From Marinobacterium rhizophilum DSM 18822 (GTDB lineage: Bacteria; Pseudomonadota; Gammaproteobacteria; Pseudomonadales; Balneatricaceae), in the NCBI RefSeq assembly GCF_000378045.1, contig NZ_KB899092.1, positions 191,236 through 255,235 of the forward strand: 64,000 nt of DNA. The letters are read 5' to 3'. Every line of letters begins with the position of its first letter. Positions within the stretch are counted from its first letter, which is position 1. This document shows positions 1 through 10,231 of this stretch, piece by piece. A program made the translations under genes and the position numbers. The notes under the pieces were generated by a model that saw nothing but the letters and a program-made list of their open reading frames with translations, had not been told where the DNA came from and made no database searches.

Positions 1-1
1 T

Positions 2-484
2 GCCCGGGAGCGGCGTTATCGTTATCTGATCCGCTCGGCTGCGGTCAAGCCCGCGCTGCTCGCCCGCGGCGTCACCTGGACCCACAAGAAGCTCGATATT
101 GTGCGCATGAACGCAGCGGCGGCCTATCTTGTCGGTGAGCACGACTTTACCTCTTACCGTGCCATTGGCTGCCAGGCCAAGAGTCCGGTGCGCGAGGTCC
201 GTGTGCTGCAGGTCTATCAGGCCGCAGAGCTGATTGTTATTGATGTGCAGGCCAATGCGTTTTTGCACCATATGGTGCGTAATATTGCAGGTGTGCTGAT
301 GAAAGTGGGCGCCGGCGAGGCGGAGCCTGAGTGGGCGCAGGCGGTGTTGCAGGCGCGGGACCGGCGCAAGGGAGGCATTACGGCGCCGCCCTACGGGCTG
401 TATTTTGTCGATGTGCGTTATCCGGCGCATTTCGAGCTGCCGCCATCGCCGCTTGGGCCCTATTTCCTGGCCGGGGCGGACTGA
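2..484 (+). CDS. truA: tRNA pseudouridine(38-40) synthase TruA, C-terminal part
   Basis: The frame is open from the left window edge, so the start lies outside; about 160 C-terminal residues are present. The stretch GEHDFTSYRAIGCQAKSPVRE followed by FLHHMVRNIAGVLMKVG is characteristic of the C-terminal half of TruA, which makes pseudouridine in the tRNA anticodon stem-loop; its catalytic Asp would lie in the missing N-terminal half. The end MVRNIAG...GGITAPPYGLYFVDVRYP is the usual TruA C-terminus, so the gene is complete at its 3' end. trpF follows after about 50 bases, an arrangement common in Pseudomonas-like genomes and probably cotranscribed. Confidence 0.95.
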   Translation, partial: ARERRYRYLIRSAAVKPALLARGVTWTHKKLDIVRMNAAAAYLVGEHDFTSYRAIGCQAKSPVREVRVLQVYQAAELIVIDVQANAFLHHMVRNIAGVLMKVGAGEAEPEWAQAVLQARDRRKGGITAPPYGLYFVDVRYPAHFELPPSPLGPYFLAGAD

Positions 485-536
485 CTTTCGGGCAGGCCTT
501 CTGTTATTATCGTGCGTTTTCACAGGATCAACGTTC

Positions 537-1163
537 GTGACTACACGCGTCAAGATTTGCGGTATCACTCGACTCGAAGACGGACTGGCTGCGGTACGGT
601 TAGGGGCTCATGCGCTGGGCTTCGTATTTTATGCCAAGAGCCCGCGCTGTGTGACGCCCGAGGTGGCGGCAAGCATCATCGCAGGCCTGCCGCCGTTCGT
701 GACGACCACCGCCTTGTTCGTCGATGCGGCACCGGATTACATCGAGCAGGTCGTGGCCAGCACGGGCGTCGACCTGCTGCAGTTTCACGGCAATGAGTCC
801 GCAGCATTCTGTGGTGGCTTTAATCGCCCCTATATCAAGGCGCTGCGCATGAAACCCGAGGTGGATATTGCCGCTCGCGTGCGGGAATATCCCGACGCCC
901 GCGGTGTTCTGCTGGATGCATATCGGGCCGGAGTGCCGGGTGGTACTGGCGAGGCGTTTGACTGGGCACGCATACCGGTGTCGTTGCGACCGCAGATCAT
1001 TCTGGCGGGCGGTTTGAATCCGGATAATATTCGATCTGCCATAGAGCAGGTCAGCCCCTTTGCCGTGGACGTCAGTGGAGGCGTTGAAGCGGCAAAAGGT
1101 ATCAAAGATCACAATAAACTGAAGCAGTTTATCGAAGAGGTGGCACGTGCCGACAAAAGCTGA
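537..1163 (+). CDS. trpF: Phosphoribosylanthranilate isomerase TrpF
   Basis: This is a 208-residue TIM-barrel enzyme that isomerises phosphoribosylanthranilate to CdRP in tryptophan synthesis. I chose the GTG at 537 because it gives the family's N-terminus [12 protein letters not shown], with the catalytic Cys in KICGIT, and has an AGGA ribosome site about ten bases upstream; an in-frame start further left would run into truA. Other family marks are [11 protein letters not shown] and the phosphate-binding [11 protein letters not shown]...VDVSGGVE near the end. The 3' end overlaps the trpB start, so the two genes are probably translationally coupled. Confidence 0.95.
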   Translation: MTTRVKICGITRLEDGLAAVRLGAHALGFVFYAKSPRCVTPEVAASIIAGLPPFVTTTALFVDAAPDYIEQVVASTGVDLLQFHGNESAAFCGGFNRPYIKALRMKPEVDIAARVREYPDARGVLLDAYRAGVPGGTGEAFDWARIPVSLRPQIILAGGLNPDNIRSAIEQVSPFAVDVSGGVEAAKGIKDHNKLKQFIEEVARADKS

Positions 1164-2367
1164 GCTGGCTGCGCTGATGCAGTTACCGGACGATCGCGGA
1201 CATTTTGGTCCCTACGGCGGTCGTTTCGTTTCCGAAACACTGATTGGGGCACTCCAGGAACTGGAAAGTACCTACGAATCGCTGTGGCGGGATCCGGAAT
1301 TTCAGGCAGAGTTCGACAAGGACCTGGCACACTATGTGGGTCGTCCGTCGCCGCTCTACCATGCTGAGCGACTGTCCAGGGAAAATGGCGGTGCGCAGAT
1401 TTACCTCAAGCGCGAAGACCTGAACCATACCGGTGCGCACAAGGTGAACAACACCATCGGTCAGGCGCTGATTGCCAAGAAAATGGGCAAGCCGCGTGTG
1501 ATTGCTGAAACCGGTGCCGGGCAGCATGGTGTTGCTTCCGCGACTGTAGCGGCGCGCCTGGGGCTTGAATGTGTCGTGTACATGGGCATTGAAGACGTAC
1601 GCCGTCAGGCATTGAACGTCTACCGCATGAAACTGCTGGGTGCCACCGTGGTGCCGGTGGAGTCCGGTACCCGCACGCTCAAAGACGCCATGAACGAAGC
1701 CATGCGCGACTGGGTCACCAATGTCGATTCGACCTATTATATTATCGGTACGGCCGCAGGGCCGCACCCCTATCCCAAGCTGGTGCGGGATTTCCAGAGC
1801 ATTATCGGTCGCGAAGCCCGCCAGCAGAGCCTGGATCAGATCGGTCGCCTGCCGGATGCGCTGGTCGCCTGTGTGGGCGGCGGCTCCAATGCCATCGGTC
1901 TGTTCCATCCCTTTATCGAAGATGCGGACGTTCGCATGTACGGCGTTGAAGCGGGCGGTTATGGCATTGAAACAGGTCAGCATGCCGCGCCCCTGTCGGC
2001 CGGGCGTCCGGGCGTGCTGCACGGCAACCGCACCTATCTGATGGAAGATGACGCGGGCCAGATTCTGGGAACCCATTCGGTGTCGGCAGGTCTTGATTAC
2101 CCCGGTGTCGGGCCTGAACACGCCTGGCTGAAGGATGCGGGTCGCGCCGAATATGTCGATGCCACCGATGAAGAGGCACTGGCCGCGTTCCGCACCCTGA
2201 CCAAGGTTGAAGGCATTATGCCGGCGCTGGAGTCCAGCCACGCGGTGGCCTATGCACTCAAGCTTGCCCGTACCATGCGCAAAGACCAGATTATCGTCGT
2301 TAACCTGTCCGGGCGCGGCGACAAGGATATTCACACCGTTGCCAGCCTCGATGGTATCGACGTCTAA
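1147..2367 (+). CDS. trpB: Tryptophan synthase beta chain TrpB
   Basis: This 406-residue PLP enzyme condenses indole with serine. The PLP lysine is in [10 protein letters not shown] (about residue 99), the glycine-rich phosphate loop is VGGGSNAIG and the C-terminal NLSGRGDKD is typical. The GTG at 1147 lies inside the end of trpF and has a good GAAGAGG ribosome site; an in-frame ATG at 1177 is a possible alternative that would remove ten residues. trpA follows 25 bases later, as expected for the alpha2beta2 complex. Placing trpBA between trpF and accD differs from the Pseudomonas aeruginosa layout, where trpBA is elsewhere. Confidence 0.96.
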   Translation: MPTKAELAALMQLPDDRGHFGPYGGRFVSETLIGALQELESTYESLWRDPEFQAEFDKDLAHYVGRPSPLYHAERLSRENGGAQIYLKREDLNHTGAHKVNNTIGQALIAKKMGKPRVIAETGAGQHGVASATVAARLGLECVVYMGIEDVRRQALNVYRMKLLGATVVPVESGTRTLKDAMNEAMRDWVTNVDSTYYIIGTAAGPHPYPKLVRDFQSIIGREARQQSLDQIGRLPDALVACVGGGSNAIGLFHPFIEDADVRMYGVEAGGYGIETGQHAAPLSAGRPGVLHGNRTYLMEDDAGQILGTHSVSAGLDYPGVGPEHAWLKDAGRAEYVDATDEEALAAFRTLTKVEGIMPALESSHAVAYALKLARTMRKDQIIVVNLSGRGDKDIHTVASLDGIDV

Positions 2368-2392
2368 GCGAATTGCTGGAGTACAGATTGAC

Positions 2393-3196
2393 ATGAGTCG
2401 TATTAAAGACTGTTTCGCCCGCCTGGAGACGGCCGGACGCAAGGCGCTGATTCCCTATGTGACAGCAGGCGATCCGTCGCCGGCGGTCACCGTGCCACTG
2501 TTGCACGCGATGGTTGAGGCCGGGGCCGACATTCTCGAGCTGGGTGTGCCTTTCTCCGATCCCATGGCGGATGGCCCGGTGATTCAGCTGGCCTGTGAAC
2601 GCGCCCTGTCGCATGGTACCCGCCTGCTGGACGTACTGGACATGGTGGCGGAGTTCCGCACAACCGACAGCCAGACTCCCATCGTGCTGATGGGCTACCT
2701 CAACACGGTTGAAGTCTTGGGCTACGCCAATTTCGCCGCGCGCGCCAAGGCCGCCGGTGTCGATGGCATTCTGACGGTGGACTTGCCGCCGGAAGAGTCC
2801 GACGAGTTTGTCGAGGTCATGCGCGCGGCCGAGATCGACGTGATCTATTTGCTGGCGCCGACGACCGACGAGTCCCGCATCAAATCGGTGTGTGAGAAGG
2901 GCAGCGGCTATGTCTACTATGTCTCGCTCAAGGGCGTGACCGGTTCCGCAGCGCTTGATGTTGCGGCCGTGGAAGAAAAGCTGAAACAGGTGCGCCGTCA
3001 TACCGACATGCCGCTGGGTGTCGGTTTTGGTATTCGTGACGATGCGTCCGCCCGGGCGGTGTCCCAGGTCGCTGATGGCGTTATCGTCGGCAGTGTGCTG
3101 GTTAATCGCATTGCTGAGCTGGTGGCTCAGCCGGAGCAGATTCCCGCGCAGGTATCCCGTATTATTGCCGGCATGCGTGCCGCAATGGATGCCTGA
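2393..3196 (+). CDS. trpA: Tryptophan synthase alpha chain TrpA
   Basis: The 267-residue TIM-barrel alpha subunit releases indole from indole-3-glycerol phosphate and channels it to TrpB. The catalytic Glu is in [12 protein letters not shown] (about residue 49) and the second acid in the [12 protein letters not shown] region. The phosphate loop [11 protein letters not shown] and GVIVGSVLV complete the family pattern. The ATG at 2393 gives the normal N-terminus RIKDCFARL; a longer in-frame extension overlaps trpB and is not used. accD begins 40 bases downstream. Confidence 0.95.
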   Translation: MSRIKDCFARLETAGRKALIPYVTAGDPSPAVTVPLLHAMVEAGADILELGVPFSDPMADGPVIQLACERALSHGTRLLDVLDMVAEFRTTDSQTPIVLMGYLNTVEVLGYANFAARAKAAGVDGILTVDLPPEESDEFVEVMRAAEIDVIYLLAPTTDESRIKSVCEKGSGYVYYVSLKGVTGSAALDVAAVEEKLKQVRRHTDMPLGVGFGIRDDASARAVSQVADGVIVGSVLVNRIAELVAQPEQIPAQVSRIIAGMRAAMDA

Positions 3197-3236
3197 AAAT
3201 CGTTGAACAGTTTTCCCGCACAGGGATTGGAGCAAC

Positions 3237-4100
3237 ATGAGTAACTGGCTGGAAAAAATTGTCCCTTCACTGGCGCGTAACGCCCAGAACCGTCGATCCA
3301 ACGTGCCGGAAGGGCTTTGGAAGAAATGCCCCAAGTGTGAGGCGGTGTTGTACCGTCCGGAGCTGGACAAGAACCTGAACGTTTGCCCCAAGTGTAACCA
3401 TCATATGCGCCTTGGTGCCCGCAAGCGTCTGGAGATGTTTCTGGATGCCGACACCCTGCGCGAGATTGGTGCCGACGTTGAGCCGGTTGATCGCCTGAAG
3501 TTCCGGGACTCGAAAAAGTACAAGGATCGCCTGTCAGCGGCACAGAAGGAAACTGGCGAGAAGGATGCCCTGGTTGCCATGCGCGGTGAGCTGGATGGAA
3601 TGCCGGTGGTCGCGGTTGCATTTGAATTCCGCTTCATGGGCGGATCCATGGGGGCTGTGGTGGGCGAGCGTTTCGTGCGTGCCGCCAATGTGTGCCTGGA
3701 AGAGGGTATTCCGCTTGTGTGCTTCTCAGCCTCCGGTGGTGCCCGCATGCAGGAGGCACTGACCTCCCTGATGCAGATGGCCAAAACCAGTGCGGCGCTG
3801 GAAAAAATGCGCCAGGCGGGCATTCCGTACTTCTCGGTGCTGACCGATCCCGTCTACGGTGGCGTATCGGCGAGTCTTGCCATGCTGGGTGATCTCAATA
3901 TCGCCGAACCCAAGGCGCTGATTGGTTTTGCCGGTCCTCGCGTTATCGAACAGACGGTGCGCGAAAAGTTGCCCGAAGGCTTCCAGCGCAGCGAGTTTCT
4001 GCTGGAGCACGGTCAGGTGGATATGATTATTCACCGCAAGGAACTTCGCGAGCGAATCAGCTCGCTGTTGCGCAAGCTTACGCACTATAGCGAAGCTTGA
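3237..4100 (+). CDS. accD: Acetyl-CoA carboxylase carboxyltransferase subunit beta
   Basis: This 287-residue protein begins with a four-cysteine zinc ribbon (KKCPKCEAV...NVCPKCNHH, about residues 24-50) followed by a crotonase-type carboxyltransferase domain with [16 protein letters not shown] and ASGGARMQE, which contributes to the acetyl-CoA site. It works with AccA, encoded elsewhere, in the first step of fatty acid synthesis. The start has a GGAG ribosome site. The trp-accD-folC linkage is common in gammaproteobacteria. A long hairpin separates it from folC. Confidence 0.96.
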   Translation: MSNWLEKIVPSLARNAQNRRSNVPEGLWKKCPKCEAVLYRPELDKNLNVCPKCNHHMRLGARKRLEMFLDADTLREIGADVEPVDRLKFRDSKKYKDRLSAAQKETGEKDALVAMRGELDGMPVVAVAFEFRFMGGSMGAVVGERFVRAANVCLEEGIPLVCFSASGGARMQEALTSLMQMAKTSAALEKMRQAGIPYFSVLTDPVYGGVSASLAMLGDLNIAEPKALIGFAGPRVIEQTVREKLPEGFQRSEFLLEHGQVDMIIHRKELRERISSLLRKLTHYSEA

Positions 4101-4116
4101 TTCAGCGCCTTCGAAT

Positions 4117-4167
4117 CCGGGGTCGCCGGGCCGCTGATCACTGATCAGGCGGTTCGGTCGGCCCCGG
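4117..4167 (+). terminator. Long imperfect hairpin between accD and folC
   Basis: CCGGGG at 4117 pairs with CCCCGG ending at 4167. The arms continue almost unbroken to TGATCA on each side of a one-base centre, making a stem of about 24 pairs with a few mismatches. TTTAGCTTTT follows, a broken T-tract, so it could be a weak terminator or an mRNA stability/processing element between the two genes. Confidence 0.4.
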
Positions 4168-4193
4168 TTTAGCTTTTAGCGGATGAAACTTAA

Positions 4194-5474
4194 ATGTTAT
4201 CTGGCAGTCCTGAGAATCTGAGTGAATGGCTTGAACGTATTGAAGCCTGTCATCCCAGTGATATTGAGCTGGGCCTGGATCGCGTGCGGGACGTTGCCGC
4301 CAGGCTTGCGCTGGACTTTCCTCGCAGCAAGGTTGTTACCATCGCCGGCACCAATGGCAAGGGATCGACGCAGACGTTCCTCGATCATATGCTGCGTAGT
4401 GCCGGCTACAGTACGGCCTGCTACAGCTCGCCGCATTTTCTGCGTTATAACGAACGCGTTCGCATTAATGGCGCGGAAGTGTCCGATGCCGTGCTGTGTG
4501 AGGCGTTTGCCGCGGTTGAAGCGGCGCGTGGCACTATTGCGCTGACCTACTTCGAGTATGGCACCCTGGCTGCATTGAAAATATTTGCGCAGCAGGCGCC
4601 GGATGTGGTGCTGCTGGAAGTGGGCTTGGGCGGACGTCTGGATGCGGTGAATATCGTTGATCCCCAGGTTGCCGTGGTGACCACTGTGGCGCTGGATCAT
4701 ACCGATTGGCTGGGTGATACGCGTGAACTGATCGGCCGTGAGAAAGCGGGCATTTTCCGTGCAGGTACTGCAGCGGTGTGTGGGGATCCCGAGCCGCCCG
4801 AGTCCGTGGCCGCCGTGGCGCACGAGCTCGGTGCGTCTATGTACCAGGTCGGCACTGACTTTGCGTATCAGGAGCTGTCGTCCGGTTGGTGCTGGCAGGG
4901 TCATACGCGAGCAGGCGTTGCGGTTGAGCTGACAGATCTGCCATTGCCAGTGTTGCCGCTGCCCAATGCGGCCACGGCGCTGCAGGTGCTGCATCTGCTG
5001 CTTGAGTCGCCATCGCGCAAGGCGATCGAGTCGGCACTGCGTGCCGCAACGATGACCGGACGGATGCAGCAGCTGATGCTCGGCGATACTGAATGTATTC
5101 TGGATGTGGCCCATAACCCCCAGGCGGCGCAGTATATCGCCGGTCGTCTGGCCAAATCGCCGCCCGCCGGTCGCCTGCACGTTCTGCTGGGAATGCTCGG
5201 CGACAAGGATGTTAGCGGTGTATTGACGGCACTTCAGCCGGTGGGGCAGTGCTGGCACTTTGCCAGTCTGGGCGGGCCGCGCGGTCAGAGCGCCGAGGCA
5301 CTGGCCCAGCGCATGCATGTATTGGACCCGCAGGCGCAGTGCTGGACCTATGAAAATGTGCCGTCTGCCCTGTCCGGTGTGCGCCAGCATGTAGGGGCGG
5401 CGGATCGGGTGCTCATTGCCGGTTCCTTCTTTACGGTGAGCGCGGCTCTGGAGCAGCTTGAGCGCAGCACCTGA
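4194..5474 (+). CDS. folC: Folylpolyglutamate/dihydrofolate synthase FolC
   Basis: This 426-residue Mur-ligase-type enzyme adds glutamate to dihydropteroate and to folates. The ATP loop is TIAGTNGKGST (about residues 50-60), followed by the typical TACYSSPHFLRYNERVRINGA folate segment, VLLEVGLGGRLDAVN and the central-domain HNPQAA motif (ILDVAHNPQAAQ). The length fits the family. It lies in the conserved accD-folC-dedD-cvpA-purF order. The start is the first ATG after the hairpin; the ribosome site is weak (GATGAAAC), so the exact start is less certain than the function. Confidence 0.94.
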   Translation: MLSGSPENLSEWLERIEACHPSDIELGLDRVRDVAARLALDFPRSKVVTIAGTNGKGSTQTFLDHMLRSAGYSTACYSSPHFLRYNERVRINGAEVSDAVLCEAFAAVEAARGTIALTYFEYGTLAALKIFAQQAPDVVLLEVGLGGRLDAVNIVDPQVAVVTTVALDHTDWLGDTRELIGREKAGIFRAGTAAVCGDPEPPESVAAVAHELGASMYQVGTDFAYQELSSGWCWQGHTRAGVAVELTDLPLPVLPLPNAATALQVLHLLLESPSRKAIESALRAATMTGRMQQLMLGDTECILDVAHNPQAAQYIAGRLAKSPPAGRLHVLLGMLGDKDVSGVLTALQPVGQCWHFASLGGPRGQSAEALAQRMHVLDPQAQCWTYENVPSALSGVRQHVGAADRVLIAGSFFTVSAALEQLERST

Positions 5475-5634
5475 CACGCTAAGGCGGGCGAGTGTCGTTG
5501 GGGCCTGCCAGATTTTCCGGCACAGGCCGGAGTATCGGGAAATGCCCGGGCGGAATGGATGTTGTGGAATTCCCGGTGTCACAGTCACCGGGACGATGTG
5601 TAAAGGGAACTTGTTTGAATGAAGGGGCGCAAGC

Positions 5635-6192
5635 ATGAATGACGGACTCCGACAGCGGTTGGTAGGTACAGCGGCGGTCCTGGTGGCAGCGCTGGTGTTC
5701 ATTCCGTTGTTTTTTGATGGTGATGGCTATCGGGAGCGGCATCTGCCGAGCAATATTCCGCCAGGGCCGGAGCTTGCCGAGATTGTGAGTATCGAGCCGC
5801 AGTTAGAGGCATTGCCCGATACACAGGCGGTTGCGCCCGCGCTCCAGCCGCGCGATATCGAACCTGTGGTCGAGGCCGTCGTACCGGTGCGGGACGCTCA
5901 GCCGGTGGCGCCGGATCTGGAGCTGAGTGCCGATACGCCGGTGCTGGATGAGCAGAATGTTCCGGTCGCCTGGACACTGCAGCTGGCGAGCTTTAAGGAC
6001 GAGGCAAACGCCAAGTCGTTGCGCAAGAAACTGGTAGGTTCGGGCCACAAGGTGTACACAAGACGTATCGGCGAGCTGGTAAAGGTCTACGTAGGGCCCG
6101 ATATACAAAGAAGCAAGCTTGAAGCGCTGCAGGCAGAGCTCAAGAAGGATTTCGATCTCAACGGTATTATCGTGCGTTTTACCACACAGTGA
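5635..6192 (+). CDS. dedD: SPOR-domain cell division protein, DedD-like
   Basis: This 185-residue inner-membrane protein has a short cytoplasmic N-terminus, one membrane helix (about residues 11-27, GTAAVLVAALVFIPLFF), a proline-rich periplasmic linker and a C-terminal SPOR domain (about residues 112-185, WTLQLASFKDEANAKSLRKKL...VYVGPD). SPOR domains bind denuded septal peptidoglycan. The position between folC and cvpA supports DedD. An AAGGGG ribosome site precedes the ATG. A small perfect hairpin (TCCCGGTG/CACCGGGA, 5571-5593) lies in the 160-base gap upstream; no promoter was obvious. Confidence 0.88.
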   Translation: MNDGLRQRLVGTAAVLVAALVFIPLFFDGDGYRERHLPSNIPPGPELAEIVSIEPQLEALPDTQAVAPALQPRDIEPVVEAVVPVRDAQPVAPDLELSADTPVLDEQNVPVAWTLQLASFKDEANAKSLRKKLVGSGHKVYTRRIGELVKVYVGPDIQRSKLEALQAELKKDFDLNGIIVRFTTQ

Positions 6193-6254
6193 GCATTGGG
6201 TTGTGTCAGGCCCTCTGTTAGAATGCGCGCTGTTTAAAGGATCCGACCGGAATA

Positions 6255-6749
6255 ATGAACTGGGCTGACTGGACCATCATCGCTATCATCGCCATTTCAG
6301 GGCTTTTCAGCCTGAAACGGGGCTTCGTCAAGGAAGCTCTGTCCCTGGCAAGCTGGGTAGCGGCCTTCATAGTCGCGCGACTCTTTACGGCTCCCCTGAG
6401 CCTGGTGTTGCAGGACTACATCGAAATGCCATCGGCGCGTGTTGCCGTGGCCTTTGCTATCCTTTTTCTGGCTACCCTGATCGTTGGCGCCCTCATCAGT
6501 GCGCTGATTGTAGCGCTGGTGCAGGCCACCGGGCTGAGTAGCACCGACCGTATACTTGGAATAGGTTTCGGACTTGCCCGCGGGGCTTTGCTGATCGTGG
6601 TTATGGTAGCGCTGTTAGGCATTACTCCCGCGACGCAGGATCCCTGGTGGCATGATTCGCGTCTAATTCCCCATTTTATTCAAATGGAATCCTGGACACG
6701 TGATTTGGCGCAGGACGTCGTGCGTGCAATATGGAATGTTGGACGCTAG
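6255..6749 (+). CDS. cvpA: CvpA family membrane protein
   Basis: This 164-residue protein has four hydrophobic segments. The N-terminus NWADWTIIAIIAISGLFSLKRGFVKEALSLASWVAAFIVA and the later DRILGIGFGLARG are the hallmarks of CvpA (PF02674), named for a role in colicin V production and implicated in envelope stress resistance. It precedes purF by about 60 bases, the classical cvpA-purF arrangement, so the genes are probably cotranscribed. Confidence 0.92.
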   Translation: MNWADWTIIAIIAISGLFSLKRGFVKEALSLASWVAAFIVARLFTAPLSLVLQDYIEMPSARVAVAFAILFLATLIVGALISALIVALVQATGLSSTDRILGIGFGLARGALLIVVMVALLGITPATQDPWWHDSRLIPHFIQMESWTRDLAQDVVRAIWNVGR

Positions 6750-6810
6750 TTGAACATCCGTAGCGGCAGGTTTCATCAAGGCTTTTCTGAACTGGTTTGA
6801 GGTGCGTTAC

Positions 6811-8331
6811 ATGTGCGGTATTGTCGGCGTTGTTGCCAAATCCTACGTCAATCAGACGATTTTCGACGCGCTTACGGTGCTGCAGCACCGGGGCCAGGAT
6901 GCGGCCGGCATGGTGACCGGTGAGGGGAACCGGTTTTTTCTGCGTAAGGATAACGGCCTTGTAAACGAGGTATTCCGCACCCGTCACATGAAGCGCCTTG
7001 CCGGTAACGCCGGTATTGGTCATGTGCGTTACCCAACGGCCGGTAGCTCCAGCGCTGCTGAAGCGCAGCCGTTTTATGTCAATTCGCCCTACGGCATTGC
7101 GCTGGCCCACAATGGCAACCTGACCAACGCCGATGCACTGGCCGACGAAATGTTCCGTGCCGACCTGCGTCATATCAACACCACCTCCGATTCGGAAGTG
7201 CTGCTCAACGTCTTCGCACACGAATTGCAGGGTCAGCGTAAGTTGCAGCCCACGGCCGACGATATGTTCAGCGCTGTGAAACGCGTTCACGAGCGCTGCA
7301 CCGGTGGCTATGCGGTGGTGGTCATGATCACGGGTTACGGCATTCTGGCGTTTCGTGACCCAAATGGCATACGTCCGCTGTGCTACGGCAAACGCGAGAC
7401 CGAAACCGGCGAAGAGTATATGGTTTCGTCCGAAAGCGTGGCGCTGGATGTATGCGGATTCACCCGCGTGCGGGATATAGAGCCCGGTGAAGCCATTTAC
7501 ATCGACATGGATGGCAACGTCCATACCCAGCAGTGCGCACGTAACACCCGATATGCGCCCTGCCTGTTTGAATATGTCTATCTGGCACGGCCTGACTCCA
7601 TTATTGATGACGTAAACGTGCATATGTCCCGCATGCTGATGGGGGAAAAGCTCGCCGCCAAGGTGCTGCGTGAGCGTCCGGACCACGATATCGACGTGAT
7701 TATCCCCATTCCTGATACCAGCCGGACGGCTGCGCTGGAAATGGCCAAGTCCCTAAAGGTTGATTTTCGCGAAGGCTTTATCAAGAACCGTTATATCGGC
7801 CGTACATTTATCATGCCGGGGCAGGGCGAGCGCAAGAAGTCGGTGCGCCGCAAGCTTAACCCCATTGAGATGGAGTTCCGCGGCAAGGTGGTGATGCTGG
7901 TGGATGACTCCATCGTGCGCGGTACCACGTCCAAGCAGATCGTCCAGATGGCGCGGGACATGGGTGCCAAGAAGGTTTACTTCGCATCGGCATCCCCCGC
8001 GGTACGCTTCCCCAACGTATATGGCATCGACATGCCAGCGGCGAACGAGCTGATCGCCCATGGCCGTACGGAAGAGGAAGTGGGCGCCTATATCGGTACC
8101 GACTGGATGCTGTTTCAGGAGCTGGACGACCTCAAGGCGTGCGTCAGCGCAGGTAATCCGGCAATTCGCGAGTTCGATACCTGCGTGTTTGATGGCAAGT
8201 ATGTAACAGGCGATGTCGATGGTGACTACCTGGCGCGGCTCGAGGCCAAGCGCAACGATGCGGCCAAGTCGGATGACGAAGTTGACACCGAAAGCAATGA
8301 GTCGGCTGATCTGCACACCAAAATCGATTAA
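6811..8331 (+). CDS. purF: Amidophosphoribosyltransferase PurF
   Basis: PurF (506 residues) makes 5-phosphoribosylamine from PRPP and glutamine, the first committed purine step. I chose the ATG at 6811 because it puts Cys at residue 2 (MCGIVGVV), which must become the N-terminal nucleophile after Met removal; an in-frame GTG nine bases earlier would bury it. The glutaminase domain carries HVRYPTAG and NGNL. The PRPP loop [17 protein letters not shown] lies in the C-terminal half. A GAGG ribosome site fits the chosen start. Confidence 0.96.
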   Translation: MCGIVGVVAKSYVNQTIFDALTVLQHRGQDAAGMVTGEGNRFFLRKDNGLVNEVFRTRHMKRLAGNAGIGHVRYPTAGSSSAAEAQPFYVNSPYGIALAHNGNLTNADALADEMFRADLRHINTTSDSEVLLNVFAHELQGQRKLQPTADDMFSAVKRVHERCTGGYAVVVMITGYGILAFRDPNGIRPLCYGKRETETGEEYMVSSESVALDVCGFTRVRDIEPGEAIYIDMDGNVHTQQCARNTRYAPCLFEYVYLARPDSIIDDVNVHMSRMLMGEKLAAKVLRERPDHDIDVIIPIPDTSRTAALEMAKSLKVDFREGFIKNRYIGRTFIMPGQGERKKSVRRKLNPIEMEFRGKVVMLVDDSIVRGTTSKQIVQMARDMGAKKVYFASASPAVRFPNVYGIDMPAANELIAHGRTEEEVGAYIGTDWMLFQELDDLKACVSAGNPAIREFDTCVFDGKYVTGDVDGDYLARLEAKRNDAAKSDDEVDTESNESADLHTKID

Positions 8332-8349
8332 CAGAGGACATCGCGCAGC

Positions 8350-9561
8350 ATGAAAAAATTCGAGCGCGAAGAACGTATCCAGTTTGATGCGACCGGCTAC
8401 GAGTTCGCTACCCTGGCGGTGCGCTCGGGTCAGCAGCGCACCGATGAAGGCGAGCATGGCGATCCGATTTTCACGACGTCGAGCTTTGTCTATTCCAGCG
8501 CCCGCGAGGCGGCCGCCCGGTTTTCCGGTGATGAAGAGGGCAATATCTATTCCCGCTTCACCAATCCCACGGTACAGGCTTTTGAGCGCCGCATTGCGGC
8601 GCTTGAAGGCGCCGAGCGTGCCGTGGCCACGTCGTCCGGCATGGCCGCGATTCTGAGTACCGTACTGTCATTGCTCAAGGCGGGTGATCATGTGGTGTGC
8701 TCGCGCAGTGTCTTTGGGTCCATCGTGTCACTGTTCGACAAATACCTGAGCCGCGCCGGCATTGAAACCACCTATGTCGACCCAACCGACAATGATGACT
8801 GGCGCAATGCGATTCGCCCCGAGACCCGGTTGTTCTTCCTGGAATCGCCGTCCAACCCGCTGGCACAGCTGGCCGATATCCCGGCCGTGGCGGCCATCGC
8901 CCACGAGCGGGATATCCTGCTGGCGGTCGACAACTGTTTCTGTACACCGGCACTGCAGCAGCCGCTGGCCCTGGGGGCTGATATCATCATCCACTCGGCC
9001 ACCAAATTTCTGGATGGCCAGGGGCGTTGTGTGGGTGGCGCGGTTGCCGGCCCCGAGGGCCTGATGGCCGAAGTGTTCGGCTTTATACGCACCGGTGGAG
9101 CCTGCATGAGTCCATTCAATGCCTGGGTCTTCATGAAAGGTCTGGAAACCCTCAAGCTGCGCATGGACGCGCACTGCGCCAGTGCCATGGCGCTGGCGCA
9201 GTGGCTGATTGAGCAGCCGGGCATCGACAAAGTGTACTACGCAGGTCTGCCGGACCACCCGCAGCATGAACTGGCCAAGCGTCAGCAGAGCGCTTTCGGG
9301 GCAGTCGTCTCGTTTGAAGTGAAGGGCGACCGCGAAGCCGCCTGGCGCTTCATTGATGCGACGCGCATGCTGTCGATCACCGGTAACCTGGGTGATACCA
9401 AGAGCACCATCACGCATCCGGGCACGACGACCCACGGGCGCATGACGGCTGCAGACCGGGCCCGCGCCGGTATCCGCGACAACCTGATCCGCGTCTCGGT
9501 AGGGCTTGAGGACCTGGCGGATATCAAGCAGGACCTGCAGCTTGGACTTGAGGCGCTCTGA
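8350..9561 (+). CDS. metZ: O-succinylhomoserine sulfhydrylase MetZ
   Basis: This 403-residue Cys/Met-metabolism PLP enzyme most likely makes homocysteine directly from O-succinylhomoserine and sulfide. The PLP lysine is in SATKFLDGQGR (about residue 219). The N-terminal GDPIFTTSSFVYSSAREAAARF and the C-terminal GTTTHGRM...IRVSVGLEDLADI are typical. The purF-metZ neighbourhood matches Pseudomonas, where this enzyme is MetZ rather than MetB/MetC. It lies 18 bases after purF with a GAGGA ribosome site. Confidence 0.9.
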   Translation: MKKFEREERIQFDATGYEFATLAVRSGQQRTDEGEHGDPIFTTSSFVYSSAREAAARFSGDEEGNIYSRFTNPTVQAFERRIAALEGAERAVATSSGMAAILSTVLSLLKAGDHVVCSRSVFGSIVSLFDKYLSRAGIETTYVDPTDNDDWRNAIRPETRLFFLESPSNPLAQLADIPAVAAIAHERDILLAVDNCFCTPALQQPLALGADIIIHSATKFLDGQGRCVGGAVAGPEGLMAEVFGFIRTGGACMSPFNAWVFMKGLETLKLRMDAHCASAMALAQWLIEQPGIDKVYYAGLPDHPQHELAKRQQSAFGAVVSFEVKGDREAAWRFIDATRMLSITGNLGDTKSTITHPGTTTHGRMTAADRARAGIRDNLIRVSVGLEDLADIKQDLQLGLEAL

Positions 9562-9637
9562 TCAGCTGACGATTAATCGGACGACTGGGCGTCTGTCGTC
9601 GCTGTTGGTTGCTGCGCCTGTGGTGCTGGAGAGCGCC

Positions 9638-10165
9638 TCAGCCACCGGCGCAGAGGTATTGCGCCTCGATATGGTGCAACGCGCCGGCGGGGCGTAATTG
9701 ACTGCTTTTGAGGCTGAACATGTCAGCCTCAAAACAGAATGCCTGGCCATAAAAGCGTGCGGCTACATGTTCCAGAACGGTACTGAGGCGATTGCTCGGG
9801 CATCTGCCCAGCGTAATGTGGGGAATGAAGCGGCGTTGCTGCAGCGGGATACCGGCGGCGCGCAATGCGCCACCAATCTGGTGCTGCAGTCGCTCCAGTG
9901 AAGGCTGTGGGTCCACCCCGAGCCATATGACGCCGGACGCAAACTGTCCCACGCCCTCGCAACGCAGGTTCATTGGCGAAAACTCGATCTGCTCCAGTGC
10001 GCTGTAAATGGCCTCGAGCCGGTGGGCCGGCTGCTCACCGAGAAAGTGAAGTGTGATATGCATGCGCTCGGGCGCCGTCCAGTGCAGATGACGCACCGGC
10101 TGCTGCAGGCGGCCGATAACGTCCTGTAGCCGGTCGGGCAGATCAATGGCCACAAAAAGTCGCAT
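9638..10165 (-). CDS. thpR: RNA 2',3'-cyclic phosphodiesterase (2H family) ThpR
   Basis: This 175-residue protein of the 2H phosphoesterase family (LigT-like) has two HxT motifs, HITLHFLGE (about residue 40) and HITLGR (about residue 122), which form the active site opening 2',3'-cyclic phosphates. The N-terminus MRLFVAIDLPD and a strong GGGAGGG ribosome site support the start at 10165. It is convergent with metZ and divergent from dusC; a TATAAT box at 10194-10199 lies in the short dusC-side gap. Confidence 0.9.
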   Translation of the reverse strand: MRLFVAIDLPDRLQDVIGRLQQPVRHLHWTAPERMHITLHFLGEQPAHRLEAIYSALEQIEFSPMNLRCEGVGQFASGVIWLGVDPQPSLERLQHQIGGALRAAGIPLQQRRFIPHITLGRCPSNRLSTVLEHVAARFYGQAFCFEADMFSLKSSQLRPAGALHHIEAQYLCAGG

Positions 10166-10231
10166 AACATCCCTCCCTTAATTCTGATCACCGTATAATA
10201 TGCGGTTTTCCACTGTTTAGATGAATACGAC

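Noticed and set aside
4197-5702. Long open frame on the minus strand opposite folC (501 codons)
   Set aside because: It mirrors the folC codons, has no ribosome site or recognisable domain, and folC is certain.
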